From positions 1,366,501 to 1,430,500 of the forward strand of contig OX485807.1 of NCBI GenBank assembly GCA_950295325.1: a stretch of DNA of 64,000 bases, read 5' to 3'. Below the pieces are notes generated by a model. It made no database searches and had not been told where the DNA came from. It saw nothing but the letters and a program-made list of their open reading frames with translations. The stretch comes from Polytrichum commune. Its lineage: Eukaryota; Streptophyta; Polytrichopsida; Polytrichales; Polytrichaceae. This document shows, piece by piece, positions 37,440 through 48,147 of this stretch (the first letter of the stretch is position 1; each line of letters opens with the position of its first letter). The translations under genes and the position numbers were made by a program.

Positions 37440-38440
37440 GCCACACCGACACCCAGATCCCAACCACACTTAGAGGCTGGGTTTGGGTCGAGCGACCCAA
37501 ACCTTTTGGGAGGATGGGTTCAGGCTCAATACAGAGAGCACCCACACTTAGGCGCTGGATTTGGGTCGAGCGACCCAAACCTTCTGGCAGGATGGGTTTA
37601 GGCTCACTACAGACAGCATCCACACTTAGGGGCTGGGTTTGGGTCGAGCGACCCAAACCTTTTGGCAGAATGGGTTTTGGGTCACGACAGGGAGCACCCA
37701 CACTTAGAGGGCTGGGTTTGGGTCGAGCGACCCAAACCTTTTTGCAGGATGGGTTCAGGCTCACAACAGTGAGCACCCACAGTGTAGGGCTAGGTTTGGG
37801 TCGATCGACCCAAACCATGAGGCAGGATGGGTTTAGGCTCACAACAATGAGCACCCACACTGTAGGGCTGGGTTTGGGTCGATCGACCCAAACCTTGAGG
37901 CAGGATGGGTTCAGGCTCACAACAAAGAGCACCCACACTGTAAGGCTGGGTTTGGGTCGACCGACCCAAACCATGAGGCAGGATGGGTTCAGGCTCACAA
38001 CAGTGAGCACCTACACTGTAGGGCTGGGTTTGGGTCGATCGACCCAAACCATGAGGCAGGATGGGTTCAGGCTCACAACAGAGAGCACCCACACTGTAGG
38101 GCTGGGTTTGGGTCGATCGACCCAAACCATGAGGCAGGATGGGTTCAGGCTCACAACAGAGAGCACCCACACTGTAAGGCTGGGTTTGGGTCGACCGACC
38201 CAAACCATGAGGCAGGATGGGTTCAGGCTCACAACAGTGAGCACCCACACTGTAGGGCTGGGTTTGGGTCGATCGACCCAAACCATGAGGCAGGATGGGT
38301 TCAGGCTCACAACAGTGAGCACCCACACTGTAGGGCTGGGTTTGGGTCGATCGACCCAAACCTTGAGGCAGGATGGGTTCTGGCTCAATACAGAGAGCAC
38401 CCACACTGTAAGGCTGGGTTTGGGTCGACCGACCCAAACA
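37440..38440. repeat. Tandem array: 13 units of about 78 bp, each with one palindrome
   Basis: Thirteen copies of TTTGGGTCG-N2-CGACCCAAA, the first core at 37482-37501 and the last at 38419-38438, spaced 77-79 bp apart. Each is followed by a conserved spacer (for example aggatgggttcaggctcac). The two central bases vary between copies (AG, AT, AC). The array begins just upstream of the transposase start, so it could act on its promoter. Because 78 is a multiple of three, several frames stay open across it; these are not genes. Confidence 0.95.
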
Positions 38441-39061
38441 ATTCCGCAAAATCCGCCTATTTATTCGGGTGATGCTCTATTAATCTATTTATAACCTATT
38501 TGGGACAACTGAACTCATAGATGCTTGTTGTAATTAGCTGCTCATGAATGGAAGCGTATACAAACCGTGTATTACAGCTCCAACTTAGAGAGCTTGCAGC
38601 AATCTCAGGATTGGGACATGAAAGAAAGAACCAGCATTTGGGGGGGTTGGGCTCTTTATACTACCCGCCTCCGCTTTGGGCATCCTCTTTGGATGCCTTT
38701 CCCACCTGGTCTCCTTTGGATGTTAATTCAAACCTTCTGACTCAATTTCCCGCTTCTTGTCAATAATAGAGAATGTATATTTAGCTTGGCTCTTCGTTGC
38801 CCCAACCACCAAATGAATAATTCAACATATATTTAAAGTTGTTACCACCCTAACTTGGTCAACACTATTCTTCAACTCTTTCATAATTAGTTTTATACAT
38901 GAATACACCACCACTTTCCCTATTGCCATCTCCTTTCTCCTTTTATCATTGTTGTATATTTTTCTCACATCCTTACTAATACTAAATCCCTATATGTAAC
39001 TTCCATATATCACCATAGTGGATATTTAGTGTTTGAGTTTACATTTAATGTTACTTACTCT

Positions 39062-39196
39062 CATAGGGTTAGTAATGGGAAGTGTATGCGTTCGTTTTAA
39101 GTGTATCAAACACTAACTATCATATAACTAAAAAGGATATAAAGGTTTTGATACACTACATATGAACGCATACACTGAATACCAATAACCCTATGA
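39062..39196. repeat. Foldback MITE-like inverted repeat (~135 bp)
   Basis: tcatagggttagtaatgg at the left pairs with ccaataaccctatga at the right. Inside, gtgtatgcgttcg pairs with gaacgcatacac, and gtgtatcaaa with ttttgatacac. No coding sequence; flanking duplications are not clear. Confidence 0.65.
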
Positions 39197-40009
39197 CAAT
39201 ATGTAAGATTATATCTATTAAGGGGTTTTACTCTACTTGTAGTCAAACATTATGGTATATTTCAAACAATATATTGACAAAAGATGTGCATGTATTATAA
39301 AACTTCATATACTAAAAGTCACTAAATATAATAGTTAATGCTATTATTTAGACTCTCACATGAGGACTTATATTTTGAAAACAAATAATTAATGCCATGA
39401 CAAACTTGAATAATTTGGCCAACTTTCAATTTCTGCTAATTAAAAGAACATATGTTGTGTTGTAATGTGTGCACCCAATATTGCTTCATCCTCAAGACTC
39501 CAAGTGTGACAATAACCTAGTACCTATGTGGAAGTCATTAATGGAACCCTAAACCACAAATGACATTTGGCACGTTCAATCTTCCAAGGATGTTTGAACC
39601 TATCGTGAAGTCCCTTGAACTCTACCAATGTGTGTGAGCAAAACATGCAAAGTTCAAAAGGTATGTCCTCATATCATTCACAACATGAAATCTACTTTAA
39701 ATTAATATATAATATTTCACTATTCCAAATAACATGTTAACATGAACAACATCCTATCCATTATAATCTAGTTCTTATGCTTTTCTTACCAGGTGACAAG
39801 GTTATAGGTTAATATTGTATCACCTACTTGTGAGCACAATATCGTTTATTTCCTTTAGTGCGTTCATTCGTGAAAAACCACACATCCATCTTTCACGTTT
39901 GTGAATTAGGATGTTGTGATGACAATATACATTTGTATTGGAAACTACAAGCACCAAGGCCCATGTCATTTGACCTATGTGCCATCCAGTTATGGTTTGT
40001 GTTGTTTAA

Positions 40010-40037
40010 GGTTTAGGGTTTAGGGTTTAGGGTTCAG
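40010..40037. repeat. Interstitial telomere-like motif (TTTAGGG)n
   Basis: Three to four head-to-tail TTTAGGG units, the last degenerate. It supports a plant origin. The run is far too short for a chromosome end and sits inside the element. Confidence 0.8.
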
Positions 40038-40671
40038 GCATCATCAAACATCAAACTGAATGTTTAAATGACTTCATATGATATGTGAACTCCATGGGGT
40101 TGCAGTAGATACATTTGTAATCATTTGTTTCTCCCATGTACTTCAAATGTGAACTTCTAAGTACATATATTAATGTTCACTCTAATGCTACTTGTTAGGG
40201 TATCCATTATAGACTAGAGCATTGTCCTCTACCAACAACCATCATATAAATTACAATACATAATCCTAAACTGTTAACCATGTGAATGGTTACCATATTT
40301 ATATTATTGCACCGTGTAATTGCCTTTGTGGATTGCAATATAATTATGACTTACTCCTCTTAGACTTTGTAACACTCTCATATGATTCCATAAATTACAT
40401 TATTCATACACCAAAACGATAATGGCTACATTCAACGATGTTATCAATTCCAACGGGTGATCATTCAATTGAACACCATTAAAATATGAGTTGGTGATGG
40501 TGTTAATTTTGTGGAATACCTTAGTCCACGTAGGTTTTTGACTGGTATTGAATTGCCGCTAATGAATAGCGGGTTAGAAGGCCGGGGCCGGGCGGCCAAG
40601 AGAGGCGCCGGCCCTCCTATGTCCCGCACCTAGGGGCAAGGACAACCAGGAAGGCAATCTCCCTAGGGTGG

Positions 40672-40756
40672 CAGGTGTCAACACCACAAGCCTCGCGGGC
40701 AACCACCTAAACCAAGGAGGTGTTGACACCTGGCAAGGTGTTGGCCCGCGAGGCTT
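40672..40756. promoter_or_regulatory. Interleaved inverted repeats upstream of the ParB-like gene
   Basis: CAGGTGTCAACACC (40672-40685) pairs with GGTGTTGACACCTG (40719-40732), and AAGCCTCGCGGGC (40688-40700) pairs with GCCCGCGAGGCTT (40744-40756). The order a-b-a'-b' is interleaved, not nested. It lies at the AT-rich to GC-rich transition, about 100 bp before the pyrimidine-rich leader. A promoter role is inferred from position only. Confidence 0.5.
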
Positions 40757-40786
40757 TTGAGCCGTTGATGGGCCCGGCGCAATCTA

Positions 40787-41416
40787 ATGTCCCGGATTCG
40801 AGGGTTTAGGGTGACCCCTTCCGCTCTCTCCTTCTCTCCCCTCCTCTTTTTTCTTTCTCTCTTTTTCTTCCTCTCTTCCTCCGCGCCAAGCGCCGCTCTT
40901 GGAAACGCCGCCGCCGCTTTCCATAGCGCCGTGCCAAGCGCTTCCTCTCGCACCTTTTGCTTTTGTCTTGGTCGCGCCGCTTCCCTTCATTCTTCTTTCT
41001 CCTTCATTCCTCTCCTCCTCTCTGATGCTTCTCCTCCTCTTCTCTCATTCTATTCCTCGTGTTATTGTCTTCCTCTTCTTATTCTCTCTTCTTGGTCCAG
41101 AGTGTTAGCTTTGAGTGAGTTCGGAGCGGTTTATTGTGTTGAACTCCTTACTTGTTTTGTAAAATTCATGCATGGAGTGATTTTAGGTTGAGTAGAAGTG
41201 AGCACGGTCGAGTGTGATAGAAAGGTAGAGGTCTTTCAAATTAGGCCTGAGTTTGCAAGAATCAGGGGGTTTGTGAGAAAGTTTTAGGGTGCTTGAGAGA
41301 TTCATTGTGTTTCTGAGATCTTTGTGAGAGTTGTTCTTTAGTGCCACAACAGAGTTTCTGAGTCTGGTTGTAAGAAGCAGATTGTGAGAGCAGCTTTCAA
41401 GAGTTTGAAAGACAAG
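40787..41416 (+). other. Probable 5' leader exon of the ParB-like gene
   Basis: CT-rich sequence (40825-41100) typical of a plant 5' untranslated leader, followed by a good donor site, GACAAG|GTAAGC, at 41416/41417. The matching acceptor TTGCAG|ATG lies at 42502/42503. The frame leading into that acceptor is closed by a stop, so I treat this exon as non-coding. The transcription start is a guess. Open stretches here code only for low-complexity Ser/Leu/Phe sequence. Confidence 0.5.
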
Positions 41417-42502
41417 GTAAGCAATTTGCATCAGTGCACACAATTTGCATCATTCCCTTTAGGTTCCTGTTACATATACAATGCATAAGCATTGTATATG
41501 TTGCCCAAGCATTAAACATGCATCTGGAAACACAGTAGTTTGGGGAGACGACCCAAACTCATATTAAAATATAATAAATATTTGAATTGCAGCCTAAAAT
41601 GAACTAAAGGTTTGGGTCGTTCGACCCAAACATTGCAGCCTCTTGTTTGGGTCGAGCGACCCAAACATTGGAGCCTCATTATGTTTGGGTCGCTCGACCC
41701 AAACATTACAGGGAGAAGAACTAAACCACATTGTAAAATATAAAAGAACTTCAAAAATTAAGTAAATGTTTGGGTCGTTCGACCCAAACATTGCAGACTG
41801 AAATGACTGGGTTGAGGTACCTAAATTTGCAGCCTAACATGTTTGGGTCGCTCGACCCAAACATTACAGGGAGAAGAACTAAACCACATTGTAAAATATA
41901 AAAGAACTTTGAAAATTAAGTGAATGTTTGGGTCGTTCGACCCAAACATTGCAGTCTGAAATGATTGGGTTGAGCTACCTAAATTTGCAACCTAACATGT
42001 TTCGGTCGGTCGACCCAAACATTACAGGGAGAAGAACTAAAGCACATTGTAAAATAAAAGAGAAATTTGAAAATTAAGTAATTGTTTGGGTCGTTCGACC
42101 CAAACATTGCAGTCTGAAATGAATGGGTTGAGCTACCTAAATTTGCAGCCTAACATATTTGGGTTGCTCGACCCAAACATTACAGGGAGAAGAACTAAAC
42201 CACATTGTAAAATATAAAAGAACTTCCAAAATTAAGTAATTGTTTGGGTCGTTCGACCCAAACATTGCAGTCTGAAATGAATGTGTTGAGATACCTAAAT
42301 TTACAGCCTCATCATGTTTGGGTCGCTCGACCCAAACATTACAGGGTGACCACCTAAACCACACTTTAAAATCTAAAAGATCTTTTAAAACGACTTTGAA
42401 AATTAAGTAAATGTTTGGGTCAATCCTCCAAATGTTAAATGCACATTGCAATACTTTGGGTCGATCGACCGAAATTCACAGTTTCGATTTCTTGGATTGC
42501 AG
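41417..42502 (+). repeat. Predicted intron 1 carrying 12 palindromes in a ~157-bp tandem repeat
   Basis: Bounded by GTAAGC and TTGCAG. Palindrome cores lie at 41611, 41646, 41684, 41769, 41842, 41926, 42000 (imperfect), 42085, 42158 (one mismatch), 42243, 42316 and 42455 (one mismatch), with further decayed forms near 41538 and 42412. From about 41684 onward, palindromes with a CT spacer and palindromes with a TT spacer alternate, giving a larger unit that contains acattacagggagaagaac. As in the array, the half-sites are kept while the central two bases vary. Confidence 0.85.
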
Positions 42503-44998
42503 ATGGCCCCTAAAAAGAGACCAGGTGAAAGGTGGTTCATGCTCGCGCCAGACCACCTTTGGCAGGAGTATGAAACTCCACAGGACGATTCTTACGTCCC
42601 AAAAGATGGCGTCGTTTTGGCATGGTCCGTTCAGGTGGTGAAGGCATCCATGTTCAAGCTGCTATTCGTGGTGAAGGTGGGGACCCACGAGCAGCACACC
42701 TGGGCAACGCTGACGGGATGGGAGGTTGCGTCCGTCCAGTCTCTCGGGAACTACGTAGACGTGATACTGGAGAACTCCGCCGTGCAGAACGTCCACATGT
42801 TCATGCACCAGTTCTCCGAGCCCTTCGACCCCCTGTACGCCAAGGAGACTTGCGTCGACCCTGAAACCATAAAACCGGAGGCCATATTCATAGATGGTAG
42901 TGTAACGAACACGAAGGTTGCGAGCAGGTTCACGAAGTTAAAACAGGCTATCACGGTTCTCAACAAGGCGCTGCAAAGCAAACCCAAGACGCAGCAGCCT
43001 GTGAGGCGGAAGGCAACGACGGAAGAAGGCGCAGGGTCCTCAAGACCACAAACTGTGAGGAAACCGCGGGCGGTCCCTGCAGACTCGAGACGGACGAGCA
43101 CTACAACAACGCCGGCTGACAGCGAGACGCCAACGCCATCAGGAAGCCGTCAGACGACCCCTTCCAAGAGGGGAAGAAAGTCATCGGGGATGACTGACGA
43201 GCCTGTTTCCCCGGAGCTCCGGATGCCGAAGCCTGGCCAAGAAGTGGATGCAGGCGAAATACAAAAAATAAACAACAACTTCGAGACAAAATGCCTGCAC
43301 TGCTTCTTCATGGGCAGGGACTTCAAATTCGAGGTCAACATTGCGCAGTGCCACCTTGCGCCACCAGAGAAGTGCGTCCGAGCCAAGGAGGACGCCTACG
43401 TCGACTGGATGGTCGCTCAAATCTTGGGCGGGCAGTTCAAGGACGACAGGCAGACAATTGTTGTCATGCCACAAGGGCTGAAAAGAATGCCAACGCCTGA
43501 GATGTGGCCGACAATCTCTAAAGGAGACTTCTGGCTGATTGACGGGCAGCACAGTGTGGAGGCCTCGAAAAAAATCCAGCTGATGACCGAGTGGGACGAC
43601 CCGAACAACCAGAAGGAGAAGCTAAAAGTTTGGAAGGCTTTGGTGGTTTGGTCGGACAACGAGACGGTCCTCAGCGACATCTCCAGGTTCTTCAACATGG
43701 GGAACAAAAAGAGGGCCTATCAGGCATCGTGGATCAGAAACATCATGGCCTCGAGGGAGGTGTGGGAGTTTTATGGAAGGCCTCCCAAGGAAAGGAAGAG
43801 TGTTTTTGAAAAACACGAGACGGGGGACCTCATGGACCCCGACACCGGCATGCTCTTCAACCAGACTACGCGCTTCAAGCAAATGAAGCCTCTGGTGAGG
43901 GAGTTCTTCAGAGCGCTTCAAGGTCTCTCCGAGACAGAGATGGGAAAAGCGGCGTCCCACATCCTACACGTGGAGACGACGGCGAAGAGATGCTGGGTCC
44001 ACCCTAAGATCGTCTTCACCAAACCCAAGATCTTCGTCCCTTCATGCTACACAATGAAGGAATGGACGGAGAACAGGAAGAAGAAGACGACCATCGTCCA
44101 GGAGCTGCACAAGCTTGTGCCAGAGAAGAAGCTCATCGTGGACGGAGAGGTCGACGAGGCGCACTGGAGGGCCTTCAAAGCCGAATATAAGTTTACCAGT
44201 GCGTCCATGGCGGCACTCATGAGGGAGGCGGGAGACGACTTCCTCAGATCCAAGCTCGTGAAGGGGGGGAGGAACCGGGCGCTTCCCGAACACTCAGTGC
44301 GGGCCTTCTCCAACTTCATAAAGGAGAAGAAGATCGTCAGTTTCGAAGGCGATGCGCAATTCAACATGGTCACTGTCGAACCTCTCAGGATCCAGGGTTG
44401 GCCGGGTTCTGAGTCAAGGAAGGCGATCAGGACTAGAGCCGGGGACCGCTTCCCCTTCGGAATGATAGACTTCAGGAACATCCCTGGAGCCTCATTCGAG
44501 GGGACTATGAGCACCCCTTTTTACGATCCTTTCTTGTCGAAGTTCGTGGACTACGCCAGCCCCAAATTCAGGGAGGTCGACGTCTGGCTCTGGATTGTCG
44601 AGGACAGAAGGGCAGAGCAGGTTTACGAGATCGTGCGCAAATTGCAGCCGGAGTATGCCGTCTCAAAATCTCACTACGTTGCTGCACCGGCGGAGGGGGC
44701 GTACAGCACGCTGAAAGACAAGAAGACGAAGATCGTCAACGTGCTGTGTTTGTACTTCGTGTACAAAGCTGAGCTGCTTAAGGTGCCAAACCATCCCATA
44801 GCCAGGATGGAAAAGCTCTTCCAAGTCCAAGAAGGGTTGGGTACCAGCAGGAGCTTATATGACGAGGCGAAGTACGCCAACTACCCCGCGGATGAGCTGC
44901 GCATGGAGTTCTACCTGCGGATGATGAGGACCCTCACGAAGAGAGGGGACTGCATCTTCAACGTTTTCGGGGGGTCCAAACCGATTTTTGCAGCCATG
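42503..44998 (+). CDS. ParB-like / methyltransferase-like gene, first coding exon
   Basis: Encodes 832 residues from the ATG placed directly after the acceptor. Residues ~1-110 are unrecognised. ~160-240 are basic, Ser/Thr/Pro-rich linker. ~255-365 resemble a ParB/Srx-fold domain: FKFEVNIAQCHLAPPEKC, VDWMVAQILGG, an IVVMP strand, then WLIDGQHSVEASK, with D347-G-Q-H-S at 43541-43555 where ParB-like families usually have D-G-x-H-R. The C-terminal part (~670-832) resembles the end of a beta-class N4/N6 DNA methyltransferase: GDCIFNVFGGSKPIFAAM stands where D-P-F-x-G-S-G-T-T would be. No clear D-P-P-Y motif is seen, so methyltransferase activity is doubtful. ParB plus methylase fusions are known from phages and bacteria. 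The exon is GC-rich with a codon usage unlike its surroundings. It ends ATG|GTAAGC, phase 0. Confidence 0.75.
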
Positions 44999-45209
44999 GT
45001 AAGCAGAAAACCCAGAAGTCCCTATACGTTCGGTTTGGGTCGAACGACCCAAACTAGGGGCATGCACAGTTTGGGTCGAGCGACCCAAACTAGGGCCATG
45101 CATAGTTTGGGTCGAGCGACCCAAACTAACTATTCTTATTTTGTTTGGAAGTCATTTTCCATTATATGTTCATTTGGTGTTACTAATAGTATTGATTTTG
45201 ATTGTGCAG
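44999..45209 (+). repeat. Predicted intron 2 with three palindromes
   Basis: GTAAGC donor and TTGTGCAG acceptor, phase 0. Palindrome cores lie at 45034-45053, 45070-45089 and 45106-45125. Splicing it out joins ...GGSKPIFAAM to MSGLNIYSYVEDADV..., which together follow the methyltransferase motif I region through its next strand and helix. That supports the intron. If unspliced, the frame stays open but reads palindrome-encoded peptide such as LGRATQT. Confidence 0.75.
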
Positions 45210-46689
45210 ATGTCTGGGTTGAACATCTACTCCTATGTAGAGGATGCCGATGTTCAATTCTACAGGACCCAAAAGGCGCTGGCCAAGAGAATGGACATCC
45301 TCGACTGGATACCCGGATCCTACGTCGAAGAGATCGTCGAGGGGGGCGAGAATCCTTTGGATATTGCGAGGCGAATCAACCCGGGTGAATTCGCCATGCG
45401 GGCCCCCGTTCAATTGCCAGAGCCGCTCATCGGGTTGCATCCGGGCAATCCGTCTATGGGAGCAGGTGGCAGGGTTGGGGAGGAGGGGGAGGAAGACGAG
45501 GAGGAGGCGGAGGAGGAAGCAGAGAAAGTGGAGGGGGAGGTGGAGGAAGGGGCAACAGGATTCACTCAAGAATCCGAGGCCCCTCAGCGGAAGAAGGCCA
45601 TGCGGCCTGCCACGCCGCAGAGCAGGCTGGTGCCCGCGTTGACGGTGGACGACGCCAAGGATATGTACTCGAGGGACGCGACGGCCACCTTCAGGGAGCG
45701 TAGAAGGATGAAGGGGAAGAAGCTGTACGGGGACTATGCGGTGGAGGAGACGATCGCAATAAGCTCCGAGGACGAGGACGACATGGAACTCGCCAAGAAG
45801 TTGAGGTCTGATCCTGCCTCCCCCAGAGCGTTCGCCGGGAATGTGAGGGTGAAACCGGAGGTCCTCACCGTGGAGGAGGCGAACGCAAAAATGCTCCGAG
45901 ACGAGGAGCAGCGTGTGCGACTGCAGAGGGCTGCCGCCGAGGAACCCTCTGTCCGCAACGAAGTCGCGGAGTTGAGGGCTCTCCTGTTGGAGCAGGAGCG
46001 GCAAAGGGCGATGTCCCAAACTCCGTCCCAAGCGGACCTCATCACGCAAGTGATCCAGGGCATGCTGGCGCAGGGATTGGTGATGGCTCCCCCGAGTTCA
46101 TTCCCTCACTTGCCCGCAGGCTTCCCTCCACAGGATATCCGCCCGCGGCCGGCGTTGGAGCATTCCTTCAGCTTCGCGGATTTGCTGCAGCCGCACGCCC
46201 GTCCTTACGCGCCTGTGCAGCAGGTGGATGATCCAAACCTTTGGCGCGTCCCCGGAGCGTCCAGCTCGTTGGCACCCCCCCCCGCTCCGGCCTCCCATCC
46301 TCTTGCCCCCACACCACCAGCGGGACGACCCCCACATGTTTGGGTCGTCCGACCCAAACAGTGCCGACGTTGCAGCGTCGCAGAGCGACCCTCGCCAAGC
46401 AGCAGGGTTTGGGTCGGCCGACCCAAACCCCGTCCCCCATCAGACCCCGGTCGACGAGCCTATGCTAGATGTTGAAGGCCCGCAAGGGCCTGGTGATACC
46501 TCTACTCCTAACCCAGTCGATGAACCAATGCATGATGCGCATGCGGAGGTTGGGTTGGGACAAAGGCCTGACAGTCAGCCTTTGCAGGAGCAGGTTGCGG
46601 CTGACGGCGTCGTCGGAGGCGGCGGTGACAGAGGTGGGGCAGCGCACGCGATGCCGGCATCAACGTCGTCAAGGCACGACCAAGGCGAG
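45210..46689 (+). CDS. ParB-like gene, second coding exon: linker region with a C9-tract frameshift
   Basis: Begins MSGLNIYSYVEDADVQFYRTQKALAKR, completing the methyltransferase-like fold. An acidic run follows (Glu-rich, 45478-45560), then charged helical sequence likely to form a coiled coil (VEEANAKMLRDEEQRVRLQRAAAEE), then Pro-rich low-complexity sequence. The exon is 1,480 nt, one more than a multiple of three. The first frame stops at 46473-46475, while a second frame is open from before the C9 tract (46275-46283) to the donor GAG|GTAATG and continues in phase 0 into the next exon. A one-base gain in the C tract explains both facts. Two palindromes (cores 46339-46358 and 46408-46427) lie within coding sequence and read as FGSSDPN and FGSADPN in the second frame. 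Confidence 0.65.
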
Positions 46690-47191
46690 GTAATGCACTG
46701 ACCCCACTCAGTTTGGGTCGGCCGACCCAAACTTCCTGGGTCTTTGACTTCTTGCCTTGGTCGTGTCCCCTAGCTAGGACGAACTTAGGCCCCCCCCGGC
46801 ACTCGCGCCCTTCGTCACCCCCAGCGACCATTCGTTCGTCCACCTACCCCCGGCTTTGCAACGAAGTCTTCATCACGGCGGCCCGTCTCTTCAATTTTTT
46901 CTAGATGTAGAAGTAGGCTAGTTTGAACGCATCGTTCAACGCGGCTCCCCCAATCAAGATGTACATAGAGCATTGTATATAATATAATCACCATTTTTGA
47001 CTCCTATATACTTGTATATTGTGTTTGAATGTATTTTGTATGCTCTTGTATCCCTTGTATCCCTTGTTGCACCCCCTCCAAAATGAATCAAATGCTTTTG
47101 TGTTTGCACCGAGAACGCTCGTTTCCTTAATGCTTCGTTTGGACATAGCATGACATAAGTCGCCCCCGTTTTCTCTCGCTCGTATCCGCAG
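46690..47191 (+). repeat. Predicted intron 3 with one palindrome
   Basis: Donor GAG|GTAATG and acceptor CCGCAG|GGC, phase 0. A palindrome core lies at 46712-46731. The middle (46960-47130) is AT-rich, unlike the GC-rich exons on both sides. Confidence 0.6.
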
Positions 47192-48008
47192 GGCTCGGAG
47201 CATAGCGTAGCGGCTCCCCGACGCTCTTCCCCAAGGAGCGGAGAGGGCAGCGCGGCGGCGCCCCCGGTTTTACCCGCCCCGCCCCCGCTGCCGAAGAAAC
47301 GATTCCTGGTGTTAGACCTGAACGGGGTCCTCGTCCAATGCGTTCATTGCCCTAGGACCCCCACGGTGCCCTTTTGCAAGCCCGAGGACGCTAATTACGA
47401 CGGGCCGCCCACGTTCATAAAGAGCAAACTAGTTCACCTCCGCCCGTGGCTTCGGACCTTCCTCCAGATCGCCCAACAACGATGGTGGGTGGTCGTGTGG
47501 AGCTCCATGACGGCCGAGAACACCAATGCGGTCGTGGAGTTCATCTTCAAGGGCATCGAGCCCCCCTGCATGGTCCTAGCACAGGAAGCCTGTAGAATAT
47601 TGTACACACAGGACGGCAAAGTCGTCAAAAAACCAAACAACCCCGCTTCCCCCCAATACCTCAAGGTCTTGAAGCCCATTTTTTGGGACCAGCGACCGTC
47701 CTTGATAGGCGTCCCCTACGACGTCCGCCCCACCCGCGAGAACACGCTCATGGTGGACGACAGCGCCGCAAAGAACATGTTGAACCCGACGGCCAACTTC
47801 ATAGTGTGCCCTACGTGGACGGTCGAGAAGGTCCGGGACCGATTTTTGTTAGACCTTAGTAAATACCTCCAGGCGCTCTGGGGAAGCGGACTTCCCGTAA
47901 ACAATTTTGTTAGGAATAATCCCATAGGCGAGAGATACTTGGATCCACGAGACCATTTGTACAGAGAGTTGTTATCTCACGCGAAATTTAACAAGCTCAT
48001 TTGAGACA
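47192..48008 (+). CDS. FCP1/SCP-like HAD phosphatase exon of the ParB-like gene
   Basis: After a Pro/Ala-rich lead, RFLVLDLNGVLV carries the HAD nucleophile Asp (47315-47317), but the usual second Asp of D-x-D is Asn. From memory, D-L-N-G forms also occur in plant FCP1-homology proteins. WWVVVWSSMT is motif II, and NTLMVDDSAAKN is motif III with Asp-Asp at 47756-47761. The YLQAL and FVRNNPIG stretch matches the usual C-terminal end. FCP1/SCP enzymes dephosphorylate phosphoserines of proteins such as the RNA polymerase II tail; whether this one does is unknown. The frame stops at TGA 48002-48004, just before a donor at 48008/48009. Removing one T from the preceding TTT would let the frame reach that donor in phase 0, like every other junction here. 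Confidence 0.75.
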
Positions 48009-48147
48009 GTACGTGTGTTTGTATGTGTGTGTGTGTATATGCGCCTACCCATTTTGTGTAATTTACGCTTCATATGTATCTTGATTTTCACGCGCTCTAT
48101 CTCCCCCCTTTTCCTTGGGTTTTGTTTTGTTCCAATTTTGGCTCCAG

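Larger units (their letters stand above)
38450..40559. other. Non-coding middle of the giant element
   Basis: About 2.1 kb of AT-rich sequence with no recognisable gene. It contains a foldback at 39062-39196 and an interstitial telomere-like run at 40010-40037. Short stretches (38830-38890 and 39015-39050) resemble 63420-63510 outside the element, so some of this may be older inserted repeat sequence. Confidence 0.5.

Noticed and set aside
37514-38494. Long open frames on both strands (up to 326 codons) reading GLGRSTQT-type repeats
   Set aside because: They are translations of the 78-bp tandem array. The unit length is a multiple of three and the dyad has no stops, so several frames stay open. 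No start context or domain supports a gene.
40010-40037. Chromosome end (telomere)
   Set aside because: Only three to four TTTAGGG units, internal to a mobile element with normal sequence on both sides.
40787-41191. Open frame of 134 codons resembling a secreted or membrane protein
   Set aside because: The sequence is a pyrimidine-rich leader giving low-complexity Ser/Leu/Phe. It precedes a good donor site, and the frame is closed before it.
37440-42480. CRISPR-like arrangement of regularly spaced palindromic repeats
   Set aside because: The spacers are near-identical to each other rather than unique, the context is eukaryotic and no cas genes are present.
45183-46049. Minus-strand open frame of 288 codons opposite the second coding exon
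   Set aside because: High GC content keeps the antisense frame open. It has no domain, and the plus strand carries conserved-looking sequence.
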